DNA of 64,000 bases from Streptomyces sp. CB01201 (GTDB taxonomy: Bacteria > Actinomycetota > Actinomycetes > Streptomycetales > Streptomycetaceae), in NCBI RefSeq assembly GCF_002803085.1, contig NZ_NNBJ01000013.1:40580-104579 (forward strand), given 5' to 3'. Under the pieces are notes generated by a model, which was not told the origin of the DNA, did no database searches, and saw only the letters and a list, made by a program, of their open reading frames with translations. This document shows, in pieces, positions 16,526-25,080 of this stretch (its first letter is position 1; every line of letters begins with the position of its first letter). Both the position numbers and the translations under genes were made by a program.

Positions 16526-17194
16526 TCACGAACGCTTGCGCAGCGGGCTGAAGAGGCGGTCGACCGTCACCAGAGCGCCCTCCACCAGCAGGGCGAGCGC
16601 CGCCACGAGCATCGCCCCCGCCACCACCTGGGGGGTGTTGTACACCGCGAAGCCCTCCGTGACTATGCGTCCGAGCCCGCCGAGGCCCGCCATCGCGGCG
16701 ATCGTCGCCGTCGCGATGATCTGCACCGCCGCCGAGCGGAGCCCCGTCATGATCAGCGGGTAGGCGAGCGGCAGTTCGACCTGGAGGAAGAGCTGGCGCC
16801 CCGACATGCCCATGCCCCGGGCCGCCTCCACCGCCGCCGGGTCCACCTCGCGCATCCCGACATAGGCGTTGGTCAGCAGCGGCGGCACCGCGAAGAGCAC
16901 CAGGGCGATCACGGTGGGCAGATAGCCCGCGTTGCGCAGCGGCGTCACCATGAACAGGGCGAGCACCGCGAAGACGGGTATCGCACGGCCGACGTTGGAG
17001 ATGTTGACCGCGAGGGCGCCGCCCTTGCCGATGTGGCCGAGCCACAGCGCGAGCGGCAGCGCGACCAGGCAGGACACCACGAGGGCGAGCGCGCTGACGT
17101 ACACGTGCTCACCGAGGCGGTGCCAGGCCCCGTCGTCCCCGGACCAGTTGGCGCCGGTCGTCAGCCACGTCCAGGCCTGTGGGAAGACCTCCAT
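16526..17194 (-). CDS. ABC transporter permease (OpuCB/OpuCD family) 1
   Basis: 222-aa integral membrane permease with about five to six helices. The EAA loop is EVDPAAVEAARGMGMSGRQLFLQVELPLAYPLI, which contacts the ATPase. The glycine-rich GLGGLGRIVTEGFAVYNTPQV segment is typical of betaine/choline permeases. It is 3 nt from the upstream permease gene and 120 bp from the binding protein gene, all on one strand. It forms the channel with the permease at 17198. Confidence 0.9.
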   Translation of the reverse strand: MEVFPQAWTWLTTGANWSGDDGAWHRLGEHVYVSALALVVSCLVALPLALWLGHIGKGGALAVNISNVGRAIPVFAVLALFMVTPLRNAGYLPTVIALVLFAVPPLLTNAYVGMREVDPAAVEAARGMGMSGRQLFLQVELPLAYPLIMTGLRSAAVQIIATATIAAMAGLGGLGRIVTEGFAVYNTPQVVAGAMLVAALALLVEGALVTVDRLFSPLRKRS

Positions 17195-17197
17195 CGC

Positions 17198-17878
17198 TCA
17201 GACCGCCTTCGCCGTACGGATGCGGGTCCACGGCGTGAGCAGCCACTGGATCCCGAGGAGCAGCAGGTCGGCGGTGATCGCGAGCACCACGCACAGCACG
17301 GACGCGGTGAGGATCTGCGCCTTGAAGAAGGTGGGCAGGCCCTGCTCGATCAGGTTGCCCAGGCCGCCGTGGTCGACGAGCGAGCCGATCGTGGTCAGCG
17401 CGACCGTGGCCACCGTGGCGATCCTGAGCCCGGCCATCAGGGCCGGCAGCGCCAGCGGCAGCTCGACCTCGAACAGCAGCCGTATGCGCCCGTATCCCAT
17501 GCCGCGGGCCGCCTCCAGGGCGTCCGCGGGCACCGATTCGAGGCCGGCCAGGATGTTCCGCACCAGGATGGTCAGCGAGTAGAGCACCAGGCCCGTGATC
17601 ACCAGGCCGGCCGAGAGGCCGAGCAGCGGGAGCAGCAAGGCGAACATCGCGAGCGAGGGCACGGTGTAGAGCACGGTCGTGAAGCCGAGCACGGTGGCCG
17701 CGACGCCCTTGCGCCCGCGTGCGAGCAGCGCGAGGGGGAAGGCGATGAGGAGGCCGATCAGCACCGAGACGGCCGTGATCCAGATGTGCTGGACCGTCGC
17801 GTCGGTGAGCTCCTGGCTCCGGGAGCTGACGTACTCCCAGCAGATCCAGTCGTTCGCCGCCAGGCAGTTCTGCGCCAC
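17198..17878 (-). CDS. ABC transporter permease (OpuCB/OpuCD family) 2
   Basis: 226-aa permease with an EAA motif (SVPADALEAARGMGYGRIRLLFEVELPLALPAL) and TIGSLVDHGGLGNLIEQGLPTF near the C-terminus. The N-terminus has a short periplasmic-like region (NCLAANDWICWEYVSSRSQEL). It is the first gene of the minus-strand unit, divergent from the ATPase gene across 147 bp. Two different permeases make a heterodimer, as in OpuC-type importers. Confidence 0.9.
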   Translation of the reverse strand: MAQNCLAANDWICWEYVSSRSQELTDATVQHIWITAVSVLIGLLIAFPLALLARGRKGVAATVLGFTTVLYTVPSLAMFALLLPLLGLSAGLVITGLVLYSLTILVRNILAGLESVPADALEAARGMGYGRIRLLFEVELPLALPALMAGLRIATVATVALTTIGSLVDHGGLGNLIEQGLPTFFKAQILTASVLCVVLAITADLLLLGIQWLLTPWTRIRTAKAV

Positions 17879-17964
17879 TCCCCCACCTCCCCTGACACCT
17901 CGCCGGTGCCCCGAACGTACGTGCCAAAACCCTATCGCCGCCCACTGACAATCGACCTGCGCCT

Positions 17965-17978
17965 TTGCAGTACAGCAA
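17965..17978. promoter_or_regulatory. Pseudo-palindrome in the divergent importer promoter region
   Basis: TTGCAGTACAGCAA is 12/14 symmetric about GTAC. It sits between the divergent permease and ATPase genes, 48 bp before the ATPase start. It could be an operator; no regulator gene is adjacent, so the call is weak. Confidence 0.35.
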
Positions 17979-18025
17979 CATGGGCTTCACACAAGCGCGT
18001 CCGCCAGCCTTCACAATGGGGAACC

Positions 18026-19180
18026 ATGATCCGGTTCGAGCACGTCACCAAGCGGTACGCCGACGGCACCATCGCCGTGGACGACCTGTCCTTCGAGGTG
18101 GCCGAGGGTGAACTGGTCACCCTGGTCGGCCCGTCGGGGTGCGGCAAGACCACCACGATGAAAATGGTCAACCGGCTCATCGAGCCGACCGGCGGGCGGA
18201 TATTCCTGGACGGTGAGGACATATCGACCGTCGACCCCGTCCAACTGCGGCGCCGCATCGGCTATGTGATCCAGCAGGTCGGGCTCTTCCCGCACAAGAC
18301 GGTCCTGGAGAACACCGCGACCGTCCCGCACCTGCTCGGCGTGAAGAAGTCCGTCGCGCGGCAGCGCGCGGCCGAACTGCTCGATCTGGTCGGGCTCGAC
18401 CCGAAGACGTACGGCGCGCGTTACCCGGAGCAGCTCTCCGGCGGTCAGCGCCAACGGGTGGGCGTGGCAAGGGCGTTGGCGGCCGACCCGCCCGTCCTGC
18501 TGATGGACGAGCCGTTCGGCGCGGTCGACCCGGTGGTGCGCGAGCGGCTCCAGAACGAGTTCCTGCGGCTCCAGTCGCAGGTGCGCAAGACCGTCCTGTT
18601 CGTCACCCACGACATCGAGGAGGCGGTCCGCCTCGGCGACCGCATCGCGGTCTACGGGCAGGGCGCCATCGAGCAGTTCGACGCCCCGGCCGCCGTGCTC
18701 GGCGCCCCCGCCACCGACTACGTCGCGGACTTCGTGGGCGCCGACCGCGGCCTCAAGCGCCTCTCGGTGACGCCCATCGAGGAGAGCGACCTCGACCAGC
18801 CGCCCGTGGTCCACCTCGACGACCGGCTGCCGGCCGACATCGCGCGCTGGGCGGTCGTCCTGGACGGCGAGGACAACCTGCACGGCTGGATCTCCGGCGA
18901 GCAGGCCCGGCTCGGCAAGGGCACCGTCCGCGAGCACGCCCGGCGCATGGAGGCCTGGCTGCCGGTCGGCGCCTCCCTCAAGCAGGCCTTCGCCACGATG
19001 CTCCAGCACGACGCGGGCTGGATCGCGGTCATCGACCGCGAGGAGCGGGGCCGCTTCCTGGGCGTGCTCACCCCGGCCCGGCTGCACGAGGCGCTGCGCC
19101 GCTCCATCGACGCGGACGCGCAGGCGGTGCCCCGCACCGAGGTGACGGTCGAATCGGTGGCCTCGGTCAGCTCGCGCTGA
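18026..19180 (+). CDS. ABC transporter ATP-binding protein (OpuCA/ProV family)
   Basis: 384 aa. ATPase domain: Walker A GPSGCGKTT (near 38), Q-loop IQQVGLFPHKT, signature LSGGQRQRVGVARAL, Walker B PVLLMDEPFGAVDP and switch VTHDIEEAVRLGDR. The region after ~245 is divergent; in OpuA/OpuC ATPases this part carries CBS domains that sense ionic strength, and the end (DAGWIAVIDREERGRFLGVLTPARLHEAL) resembles one CBS unit. It powers the permeases encoded divergently at 16526-17878. Its last 14 bp overlap the end of the convergent esterase gene. Confidence 0.93.
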   Translation: MIRFEHVTKRYADGTIAVDDLSFEVAEGELVTLVGPSGCGKTTTMKMVNRLIEPTGGRIFLDGEDISTVDPVQLRRRIGYVIQQVGLFPHKTVLENTATVPHLLGVKKSVARQRAAELLDLVGLDPKTYGARYPEQLSGGQRQRVGVARALAADPPVLLMDEPFGAVDPVVRERLQNEFLRLQSQVRKTVLFVTHDIEEAVRLGDRIAVYGQGAIEQFDAPAAVLGAPATDYVADFVGADRGLKRLSVTPIEESDLDQPPVVHLDDRLPADIARWAVVLDGEDNLHGWISGEQARLGKGTVREHARRMEAWLPVGASLKQAFATMLQHDAGWIAVIDREERGRFLGVLTPARLHEALRRSIDADAQAVPRTEVTVESVASVSSR

Positions 19181-20279
19181 GCCGCCCGCTGATCCACTCC
19201 AGGGTCGGCGGGATCTCGCGGCGCCAGGTGTTGAAGTTGTGGCCGCCGCTGTCCAGCGTGATCGAGGAGACCCGGCCCGGCGCCTTCACCTTCTTGATGA
19301 AGGCCTGGGTCGGCTTGTAGTTGTCCTCGCCCGACAGCGAGCTGGTGACCAGGAACGACGACTTGCCGGCCGGCAGGTGGTCCAGGCTCCACAGCAGGTT
19401 GGCGCGGTTCTCCTCGTGCTTGTTGCCGTGGAAGAGGTCACCGGTCGTCGGGTCGTCCGCGGCCTTGTAGTACGCCGAGAGGCCCGCGCTCGCCGCGAAC
19501 CGCTCGGGGTGCTGCATGCCGATCTTCAGGGCGCAGTAGCCGCCGGTCGAGTTGCCGATGAAGCCCCAGTTCTGCGGCTTCTTGCCGACCCGGTAGGTCG
19601 CCGAGATCGCGTCCGGCACGTCCTTCGCGAAGAACGTCTCGGTCTGCGGGCCGCCCGGTATGTTCACGCACTCGGTGTCCCGCTGGCCCGCCACCGTCGG
19701 GCGCATCATGATCAGGATCATCGGCTGCATCTTCTTCTGCTTGGCCTGCGCCCAGGCCGTCTTCGGGTATCTGAGGCCCTTGAGCAGGTTCTCGGCGGTG
19801 CCCGGATATCCGGTCAGTACGACCGAGGCCGGAAACGTCTTGTTCTCGTACGCCTTCTGGAAGTACTCGGGGGGCAGATAGACGTAGGCCGGGCTGGTGA
19901 TCTTGGACTGCTCGCCGGCCAGGACGATCTTCTGTATCTCGCCGCCCAGCTGCGGCTTGCCCGCGCCCGGGGTGTCAGGCTTCTGCTTGGCGACGACCTG
20001 GATGTTCTTGCCGCCGGCCGAGTGGTTGACGACCGTGCCCATGTCCTGCTCCTGCCCGAACAGGTCCGCCCAGGACCCGTAGAACAGGAACGAATTGTTG
20101 GCGGCCAGACCGACCGAGGCGAAGATCGCCAGCTGGGTCGCGAGCAGCAGCCCGATCCGGCCCGTCACGGCCTTCCAGCTGCGACGCGCCAGGCGCGGCC
20201 ACAACCAGATGGTGACCGCGAACAGCACCACCGCCAGGAACACGGCGAGTGCCAGGACCTTGTTGCTCGTGAGACCCAT
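19167..20279 (-). CDS. Membrane-anchored putative esterase, alpha/beta-hydrolase fold (Esterase D/antigen 85-like)
   Basis: 370 aa. Two N-terminal transmembrane segments (about 7-28 and 40-60) precede an extracytoplasmic hydrolase domain. The nucleophile elbow is GNSTGG with Ser244; a late DSGGHNFNTWRREIPPTLEW segment supplies the likely catalytic His. VYLPPEYFQKAYENKTFPASVVLTGYPGT is the usual entry strand of the esterase D family. Start ATG 20279 (MGLTSNKVLAL); an earlier start at 20360 would add basic residues before the anchor. It is divergent from an aminoacyl-lipid synthase gene, raising a lipid-ester substrate as a possibility. Confidence 0.85.
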   Translation of the reverse strand: MGLTSNKVLALAVFLAVVLFAVTIWLWPRLARRSWKAVTGRIGLLLATQLAIFASVGLAANNSFLFYGSWADLFGQEQDMGTVVNHSAGGKNIQVVAKQKPDTPGAGKPQLGGEIQKIVLAGEQSKITSPAYVYLPPEYFQKAYENKTFPASVVLTGYPGTAENLLKGLRYPKTAWAQAKQKKMQPMILIMMRPTVAGQRDTECVNIPGGPQTETFFAKDVPDAISATYRVGKKPQNWGFIGNSTGGYCALKIGMQHPERFAASAGLSAYYKAADDPTTGDLFHGNKHEENRANLLWSLDHLPAGKSSFLVTSSLSGEDNYKPTQAFIKKVKAPGRVSSITLDSGGHNFNTWRREIPPTLEWISGRLSAS

Positions 20280-20429
20280 GAGTCGATGAAACTTTCTGGC
20301 TGAGATTTTCCTGAGACCGAGGGAACCCGCCCCCCACAAGTCCCGTCCTAGAGGGCGCAAATTGTCCGGCTGGACGGTGCGGACGCCGTCCCCCGGCCAA
20401 CTGAATCTCTCGCGGAGTCACGGGAAGCG

Positions 20430-22271
20430 ATGTCTGTCAGGATAGATGGGGACAAAAACGGTTCGGTTCCGACTCGTGTACGAAAGGTCCTCCGCGGGCC
20501 GCGCCCCGAGTCGGTGCCCAAGCTGGTCGGTACGGCCTGCACGATCGTGGGCCTCCTGGACGTCGCGGCCGGAGTCTTCGATCGCGTCCGGCACAGTCGG
20601 TTCCACACGGTCAGCGAGGTGCTGCCGGGCACCTTCGGCCCCTTCGCGGCGGCCGTGGCACTCAGCGCGGGCATCCTGCTGCTGCTCCTCGCCCACGGCC
20701 TGAAGCGCCGCAAGCGCCGGGCCTGGCGGGCCGCCGTGGTGCTGCTGCCGATCGGGGCGGTGGCCCAGTTCTGGTACCGGCACTCCGTCGTCGGGGTGCT
20801 GATCTCATTGGTACTTCTCACGCTGCTGGTCCGCCACCGGAGCGAGTTCAACGCCCTGCCCGACCCGCGCAGCCGCTGGAAGGCGGTGGCGAACTTCTTC
20901 CTGATGGGAGCGGGGTCGCTGGGTCTTGGCCTGGTCATCGTGAGCGTCCACCCCAACCGCACGGTCGGCAATCCGAGCATCGTGGACCGCATCCAGCACG
21001 TGATGTTCGGTCTGTTCGGCGTCGAGGGGCCGGTCGAGTACCAGGGCAAGACCAGCTGGACGGTCGGCTACTCGCTCGGCGCACTGGGTCTGCTCACCGC
21101 GATCACCACGATCTACCTGGCCTTCCGCCCCGAGCACCCGGCGGCCCGGCTCACCGAGGACGACGAGCACAAGCTGCGCGAACTGCTCGCCAAGCACGGC
21201 GCCCGCGACTCGCTCGGCCACTTCGCGCTGCGCCGCGACAAGGCCGTCGTCTTCTCCCCCAGCGGCAAGGCCGCCGTCACCTACCGCGTGGTCTCCGGCG
21301 TGATGCTCGCGTCGGGCGACCCGATCGGCGATGTCGAGGCCTGGCCCGGCGCCATCGAGCGCTTCATGGACGAGGCCAAGGCGCACTCCTGGACGCCGGC
21401 GGTCGTCGGCTGCTCGGAGACCGGCGGCGAGGTCTGGACCCGCGAGACCGGCCTGGACGCGCTGGAACTGGGTGACGAGGCGGTGGTGGACGTCGCGGAT
21501 TTCTCCCTCGCCGGACGCGCCATGCGGAACGTACGCCAGATGGTCAAGCGCATCGAGCGCAATGGCTACGAAACCCGCGTACGGCGCGTTCGTGACCTCT
21601 CCGACGGGGAGCTCGAACGCGTCCGCCGGGCCGCCGAGGACTGGCGCGGCACGGACACCGAGCGCGGCTTCTCGATGGCGCTCGGCCGCATCGGCGACCC
21701 GAACGACGGGGACTGCGTGATCGCGACGGCCCACAAGGCCGACGAGGAGGGCGCCGCCCCCTCCCCCTACGGCGACCTGAAAGCCATCCTTCACTTCGTG
21801 CCCTGGGGCAAGGACGGCATGTCCCTGGAGATGATGCGCCGCGACCGTGCGGCCGACCCCGGCATGAACGAGCTGCTGATCGTGGCCTCGCTCCAGGCCT
21901 GCGAGAAGATCGGCGTACGCCAGGTCTCGCTGAACTTCGCGATGTTCCGCTCGGCGCTGGCGCGCGGCGAGAAGATCGGTGCGGGGCCCGTACTGCGGAT
22001 GTGGCGGGGGCTGCTGGTCTTCCTCTCCCGCTGGTTCCAGATCGAATCCCTCTACAAGTTCAACGCGAAGTTCCAGCCTCGGTGGGAGCCGCGCTTCATG
22101 GTGTACCGGGCCCACGCCGACCTCCCTCGCATCGGCTTCGCCGTGATGCAGGCGGAGGGCTTCGTGAACCTGGGCCTTCCCGGCCCCCTGGCCCGCCTCA
22201 CCCGGGCGGCCCGCCGGGACCGTGCGTGCACGCACGTCCCCCCGAGCAAGCAGGGCGCGACGGCGGCGTAG
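20430..22271 (+). CDS. MprF-like aminoacyl-phospholipid synthase (DUF2156)
   Basis: 613-aa membrane protein. About five to six hydrophobic segments occupy residues 30-230; the cytoplasmic DUF2156 (tandem GNAT) domain follows. Visible parts are LLAKHGARDSLGHFALRRDKAVVFSP, YRVVSGVMLASGDPIGD, SLAGRAMRNVRQMVKRIERNGYE, ERGFSMALGRIGDP and SLEMMRRDRAADPGMNELLI. The fold transfers lysine or alanine from charged tRNA to phosphatidylglycerol or a related lipid, reducing surface negative charge and antimicrobial peptide sensitivity. No fused lysyl-tRNA synthetase is present, unlike mycobacterial LysX. GGGAAG precedes the ATG. Confidence 0.88.
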   Translation: MSVRIDGDKNGSVPTRVRKVLRGPRPESVPKLVGTACTIVGLLDVAAGVFDRVRHSRFHTVSEVLPGTFGPFAAAVALSAGILLLLLAHGLKRRKRRAWRAAVVLLPIGAVAQFWYRHSVVGVLISLVLLTLLVRHRSEFNALPDPRSRWKAVANFFLMGAGSLGLGLVIVSVHPNRTVGNPSIVDRIQHVMFGLFGVEGPVEYQGKTSWTVGYSLGALGLLTAITTIYLAFRPEHPAARLTEDDEHKLRELLAKHGARDSLGHFALRRDKAVVFSPSGKAAVTYRVVSGVMLASGDPIGDVEAWPGAIERFMDEAKAHSWTPAVVGCSETGGEVWTRETGLDALELGDEAVVDVADFSLAGRAMRNVRQMVKRIERNGYETRVRRVRDLSDGELERVRRAAEDWRGTDTERGFSMALGRIGDPNDGDCVIATAHKADEEGAAPSPYGDLKAILHFVPWGKDGMSLEMMRRDRAADPGMNELLIVASLQACEKIGVRQVSLNFAMFRSALARGEKIGAGPVLRMWRGLLVFLSRWFQIESLYKFNAKFQPRWEPRFMVYRAHADLPRIGFAVMQAEGFVNLGLPGPLARLTRAARRDRACTHVPPSKQGATAA

Positions 22272-22328
22272 CCGCGCCCCCTCGAACCCCGGTTCCGGCT
22301 CCCCCTGCGGGGGCCTGGGCCGGGGTTC

Positions 22329-22392
22329 CGCGTTTTGGCTGCGCCGCGTTTTGGCTGCACCGCGTTTTGGCTGCGCCGCGTTTTGGCTGCGC
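22329..22392. repeat. Four tandem copies of a 16-bp unit
   Basis: CGCGTTTTGGCTGCGC is repeated at 22329, 22345 (one mismatch, GCAC), 22361 and 22377. Its T-rich core is unusual for this genome's composition. Confidence 0.92.
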
Positions 22393-22716
22393 TGCGGGTG
22401 GGTCGCGGGCGGGCGGGTCTGCCCTCCCCCGGGGGGGTGCGTCAGGTGCGGGTCGTGCGTGGCTGATCGCGCAGTTCCCCGCGCCCCCAAAACCCGTTCC
22501 CGGCCGCGGACCGTGCCCGCTTCTCGCGCAGTTCCCCGCGCCCCCAACCCCGTTCCCGGCCGTCCACCGTGCGCGGCTGATCGCGCCGTTCCCCGCGCCC
22601 CCAAAACCCGTTTCCGTCCGCGGACCGTGCCCGCTTCTCGCGCCGTTCCCCGCGCCCCTAACCCCGTTCCCGGCCGTCCACCGTGCGCGGCTGATCGCGC
22701 CGTTCCCCGCGCCCCT

Positions 22717-22748
22717 AAAGGCCCGGTGCCGGCCGGCACCGGGCCTTT
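22717..22748. terminator. Perfect 32-bp palindrome, likely bidirectional terminator
   Basis: The arms 22717-22732 and 22733-22748 are exact reverse complements (AAAGGCCCGGTGCCGG and its complement), so an RNA of either strand folds into a long GC hairpin flanked by AAA/TTT. It lies between the convergent lipid synthase and MFS genes. Confidence 0.75.
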
Positions 22749-22953
22749 CAGCCCGTCCGGTTGATCGGTGCTGGCCCGCATCGGGCATCCTCAGCCCGTC
22801 CGGCGTTTGAGGACGAGCGCCCTTCAGGCGCGAACGGGGTCTGGGGCGGAGCCCCAGGGGGACCCGGAACCTACCAACCCCGGGCAACGGGCGGGCGGGT
22901 GGGCAAACCCCCCGGGCGGAGCCCAGGGGGCGCGGGGGCCGGCACCCGGGGGG

Positions 22954-24438
22954 TCAGGCCTGCTGGAGCTCGGGCTCCGGGGTCGGGTCCGGGGTCGCCG
23001 AGGACGCGGCAACCCGCCGCCCACGCAACCCGTCGGAGGACAACCCCACCAGAGCCACCCCCACCACGAGCACGAACGCGATCCCGGCCAGCGCGAAGCT
23101 GAGCGTGAACTGGCTCTCCGCCGGCAGCGGAGGCACCCCGGCCGGCAGGCCGGACAGCACCTTCGAGGCGAGCAGCGACGTGATCACCGCGCTGGCGATC
23201 GCGGAACCGACCGACCGCGAGATCGAGTTGATCCCGTTCGCGATCCCCGTCTGGTGGTGCGGGACACTCGCCACGATGAGCGCCGGCATCGCCGCGTACC
23301 CGAAGCTGATCGCCGCCCCGATGAGCATGCCCGCCATGATCACGGACGACGTCGAGTCGTGCGCCCCGGTCAGCCAGGCGAAGCCGAGCACACCGAAGGC
23401 CGCACCCGCGGCGAGCGTGAAGCGCGCCCCGATCCGTCCGACCAGCTGCCCGCCCAGCGGCGCCGCGACCAGCGAGACCAGCGTGGTCGGCAGCAGGTAC
23501 TCGACGGAGGCCCGCAGCACCGAGGCGGAGAAGCCGTACCCGGTGAGCCGGTCCGGCATCTGCACCAGGTACGAGACGCCGATGAACTGGGAGAACATCG
23601 CGAAGCCGAGGAGCAGCCCGGCCAGGTTCGTGAAGAGCACCGGCCGGTGCGCGAACATCCGCATGTCGACCATGGGCGCCGCGACCTTGCGCTCGACCAG
23701 GACCCACACCCCGGCCATCGCGACCGCGCCGACGAAGAGCCCGATCGTCCGGCCGGAGGACCAGCCCCACTCGTGGCCCTGCGAGATGGGCAGCAGGAGC
23801 AGCACGAGGAAGGCGGCCAGGGTGGCCGCGCCGAGCCAGTCGGTGCGTCCGCCCGTCTTGTTGCGAGAGGCCGGCACGACCACGATGACCGCGACGAGGG
23901 CGAGGACCGCGAGGATCACGGCGAGCCAGAACACCCGGTGGTAGTCGGGGTTCGAGCCCTGCGTGAGCAGCCCGGCACCGACGAGCGCGAGCCCGCTGCC
24001 GAACGCGAGCGTGCCGCTGACCAGGGCCATCGCGCCGTGCAGCTTCTGCGGCGGTATCTCCTCGCGCAGCACGGAGAGCGCCAGCGGGAAGATCGCGGTG
24101 GCCGCGCCCTGGAGCACCCGGCCGATGATCAGCAGGACGAGGGAGCTGGTGGTGGCGGCGAGCACGGAGCCCACGACCATGACCACGAGCACCCCGATCA
24201 GCGTCGGCTTCTTGCCGTGCATGTCGCCGAAGCGGCCGAGCAGCGGGGTGAAGACGGCCGCGGAGAGCAGGGTCGCGGTGGTGACCCAGCTGACGCCCGA
24301 GGTGGTGGTGCCGAGGTCGTTTTGGATGATCCCGAGGATCGGCACGACCAGGGTCTGCATCATCGAGACGACCATGGCGGCAAGGCCGAGGACCAGGACG
24401 AGCCCGGTACCGCCGCTGGGGCGTTGGTTAGTGGTCAC
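22954..24438 (-). CDS. MFS multidrug efflux transporter (EmrB/QacA, DHA2-like)
   Basis: 494 aa with about 14 hydrophobic segments. Family features: MMQTLVVPILGIIQNDLGTT in helix 1, SWVTTATLLSAAVFTPLLGRFGDMHGKKPTL (motif A) and GRVLQGAATAIFPLALSVLREEIP. It is a proton-driven exporter, probably of drugs or a secondary metabolite. Start GTG 24438, preceded by GGAAGAAGAA. It is divergent from a MarR gene, and the 155-bp region between them has two TTGA-N5-TCAA palindromes, so MarR repression is likely. The C-terminal tail is Pro/Glu-rich. Confidence 0.9.
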   Translation of the reverse strand: MTTNQRPSGGTGLVLVLGLAAMVVSMMQTLVVPILGIIQNDLGTTTSGVSWVTTATLLSAAVFTPLLGRFGDMHGKKPTLIGVLVVMVVGSVLAATTSSLVLLIIGRVLQGAATAIFPLALSVLREEIPPQKLHGAMALVSGTLAFGSGLALVGAGLLTQGSNPDYHRVFWLAVILAVLALVAVIVVVPASRNKTGGRTDWLGAATLAAFLVLLLLPISQGHEWGWSSGRTIGLFVGAVAMAGVWVLVERKVAAPMVDMRMFAHRPVLFTNLAGLLLGFAMFSQFIGVSYLVQMPDRLTGYGFSASVLRASVEYLLPTTLVSLVAAPLGGQLVGRIGARFTLAAGAAFGVLGFAWLTGAHDSTSSVIMAGMLIGAAISFGYAAMPALIVASVPHHQTGIANGINSISRSVGSAIASAVITSLLASKVLSGLPAGVPPLPAESQFTLSFALAGIAFVLVVGVALVGLSSDGLRGRRVAASSATPDPTPEPELQQA

Positions 24439-24506
24439 TTCTTCTTCCGTACGGCAGGAGCGAGCGCTCCCGAGCACTCAGGAGCAGGTACTTGAACACA
24501 TGGAAG

Positions 24507-24521
24507 CTTGATTACCTCAAG
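24507..24521. promoter_or_regulatory. MarR-type operator 1 (CTTGA-N5-TCAAG)
   Basis: CTTGATTACCTCAAG is a perfect 5-bp-arm palindrome in the MFS/MarR divergent region, 68 bp upstream of the MFS start. With the site at 24549-24561 it also forms a larger inverted repeat: 14-nt segments that are 13/14 complementary. Confidence 0.65.
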
Positions 24522-24548
24522 CAACTGAATGAAGGTAAACATCGAAGG

Positions 24549-24561
24549 TTGAGGTAGTCAA
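24549..24561. promoter_or_regulatory. MarR-type operator 2 (TTGA-N5-TCAA)
   Basis: TTGAGGTAGTCAA lies 19 bp before the -10-like TACAGT of the MarR gene, so it covers the expected -35 position. Binding there would give autorepression. Confidence 0.65.
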
Positions 24562-24580
24562 GTTTCGCTCGGTCCGCGGG

Positions 24581-24586
24581 TACAGT
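24581..24586 (+). promoter_or_regulatory. Candidate -10 hexamer TACAGT for a leaderless marR transcript
   Basis: TACAGT ends 7 nt before the ATG at 24594, consistent with transcription starting at the A of the start codon. The GGAG between them is too close to the ATG to serve as a ribosome binding site. Confidence 0.45.
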
Positions 24587-24593
24587 GGAGCGC

Positions 24594-25064
24594 ATGCCAG
24601 GAACCAGCCGCCCGACCGCGGTCAGCAAAGCCGTCAGCAACGCCGCGCTCATGGACGCCATCTGGGACTCCCTGGCCGGCTTCTACGGCGACTTCACCTC
24701 GGCCGCCGCCGACGAGGGCCTCACCTCCAGCCAGGCCAAGACCCTGACCGTGCTGCGCAGGGGCCCCGCCTCCATGCGCTCGCTCGCCACCACGCTGCAC
24801 TGCGACGCCTCCAACGTGACCGGAATCATCGACCGCCTGGAGGCCCGTGACCTCGTGCGCCGCGAGCCGAGCCCCACCGACCGCCGCGTCAAGAACGTCG
24901 TCCTGACCGACGCGGGCGTACGCACCGTGGAGACCGTCCGCACCGGCATGCTGGCCACCCACTCCGCCCTGGACGGGCTCCCCGACGCCGACCGGGTCGC
25001 CCTGCACGATCTCCTCCAGCGGCTTTTCGCCACCTCCGAGCGTGGTCCTGGAATGTCCGGCTGA
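24594..25064 (+). CDS. MarR-family transcriptional regulator
   Basis: 156 aa with a MarR winged helix: LTSSQAKTLTVLRRGPASMRSLATTLHCDASNVTGIIDRLEARDLVRREPSPTDRRVKNVVLTDAG holds the recognition helix and the wing with the typical D-x-R-x-K. It is divergent from the MFS exporter gene and most likely represses it and itself through the two palindromes between them. The inducer is unknown. An alternative in-frame start at 24585 is less likely. Confidence 0.92.
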   Translation: MPGTSRPTAVSKAVSNAALMDAIWDSLAGFYGDFTSAAADEGLTSSQAKTLTVLRRGPASMRSLATTLHCDASNVTGIIDRLEARDLVRREPSPTDRRVKNVVLTDAGVRTVETVRTGMLATHSALDGLPDADRVALHDLLQRLFATSERGPGMSG

Positions 25065-25068
25065 CGCC

Positions 25069-25074
25069 TAGGCT
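25069..25074 (+). promoter_or_regulatory. Candidate -10 hexamer TAGGCT for a leaderless folP transcript
   Basis: TAGGCT ends 6 nt before the folP ATG at 25081; no ribosome binding site is visible before that ATG, which favours leaderless translation. Confidence 0.4.
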
Positions 25075-25080
25075 TGACGT

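Larger units (their letters stand above)
22272..22953. repeat. Composite repeat block between convergent genes
   Basis: No gene seen. From left: four copies of a 16-bp unit (22329-22392); five units built on GCGCAGTTCCCCGCGCCCC or GCGCCGTTCCCCGCGCCCC at about 22469, 22526, 22582, 22640 and 22697 (period ~57 bp); a perfect palindrome (22717-22748); the 'CATCGGGCATCCTCAGCCCG' element at about 22770-22830; and a GGGGCGGAGCCCC hairpin (near 22845), then the MFS stop codon. Read from the MFS gene, the hairpin and CCTCA element come in the same order as at 12320. Confidence 0.85.
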
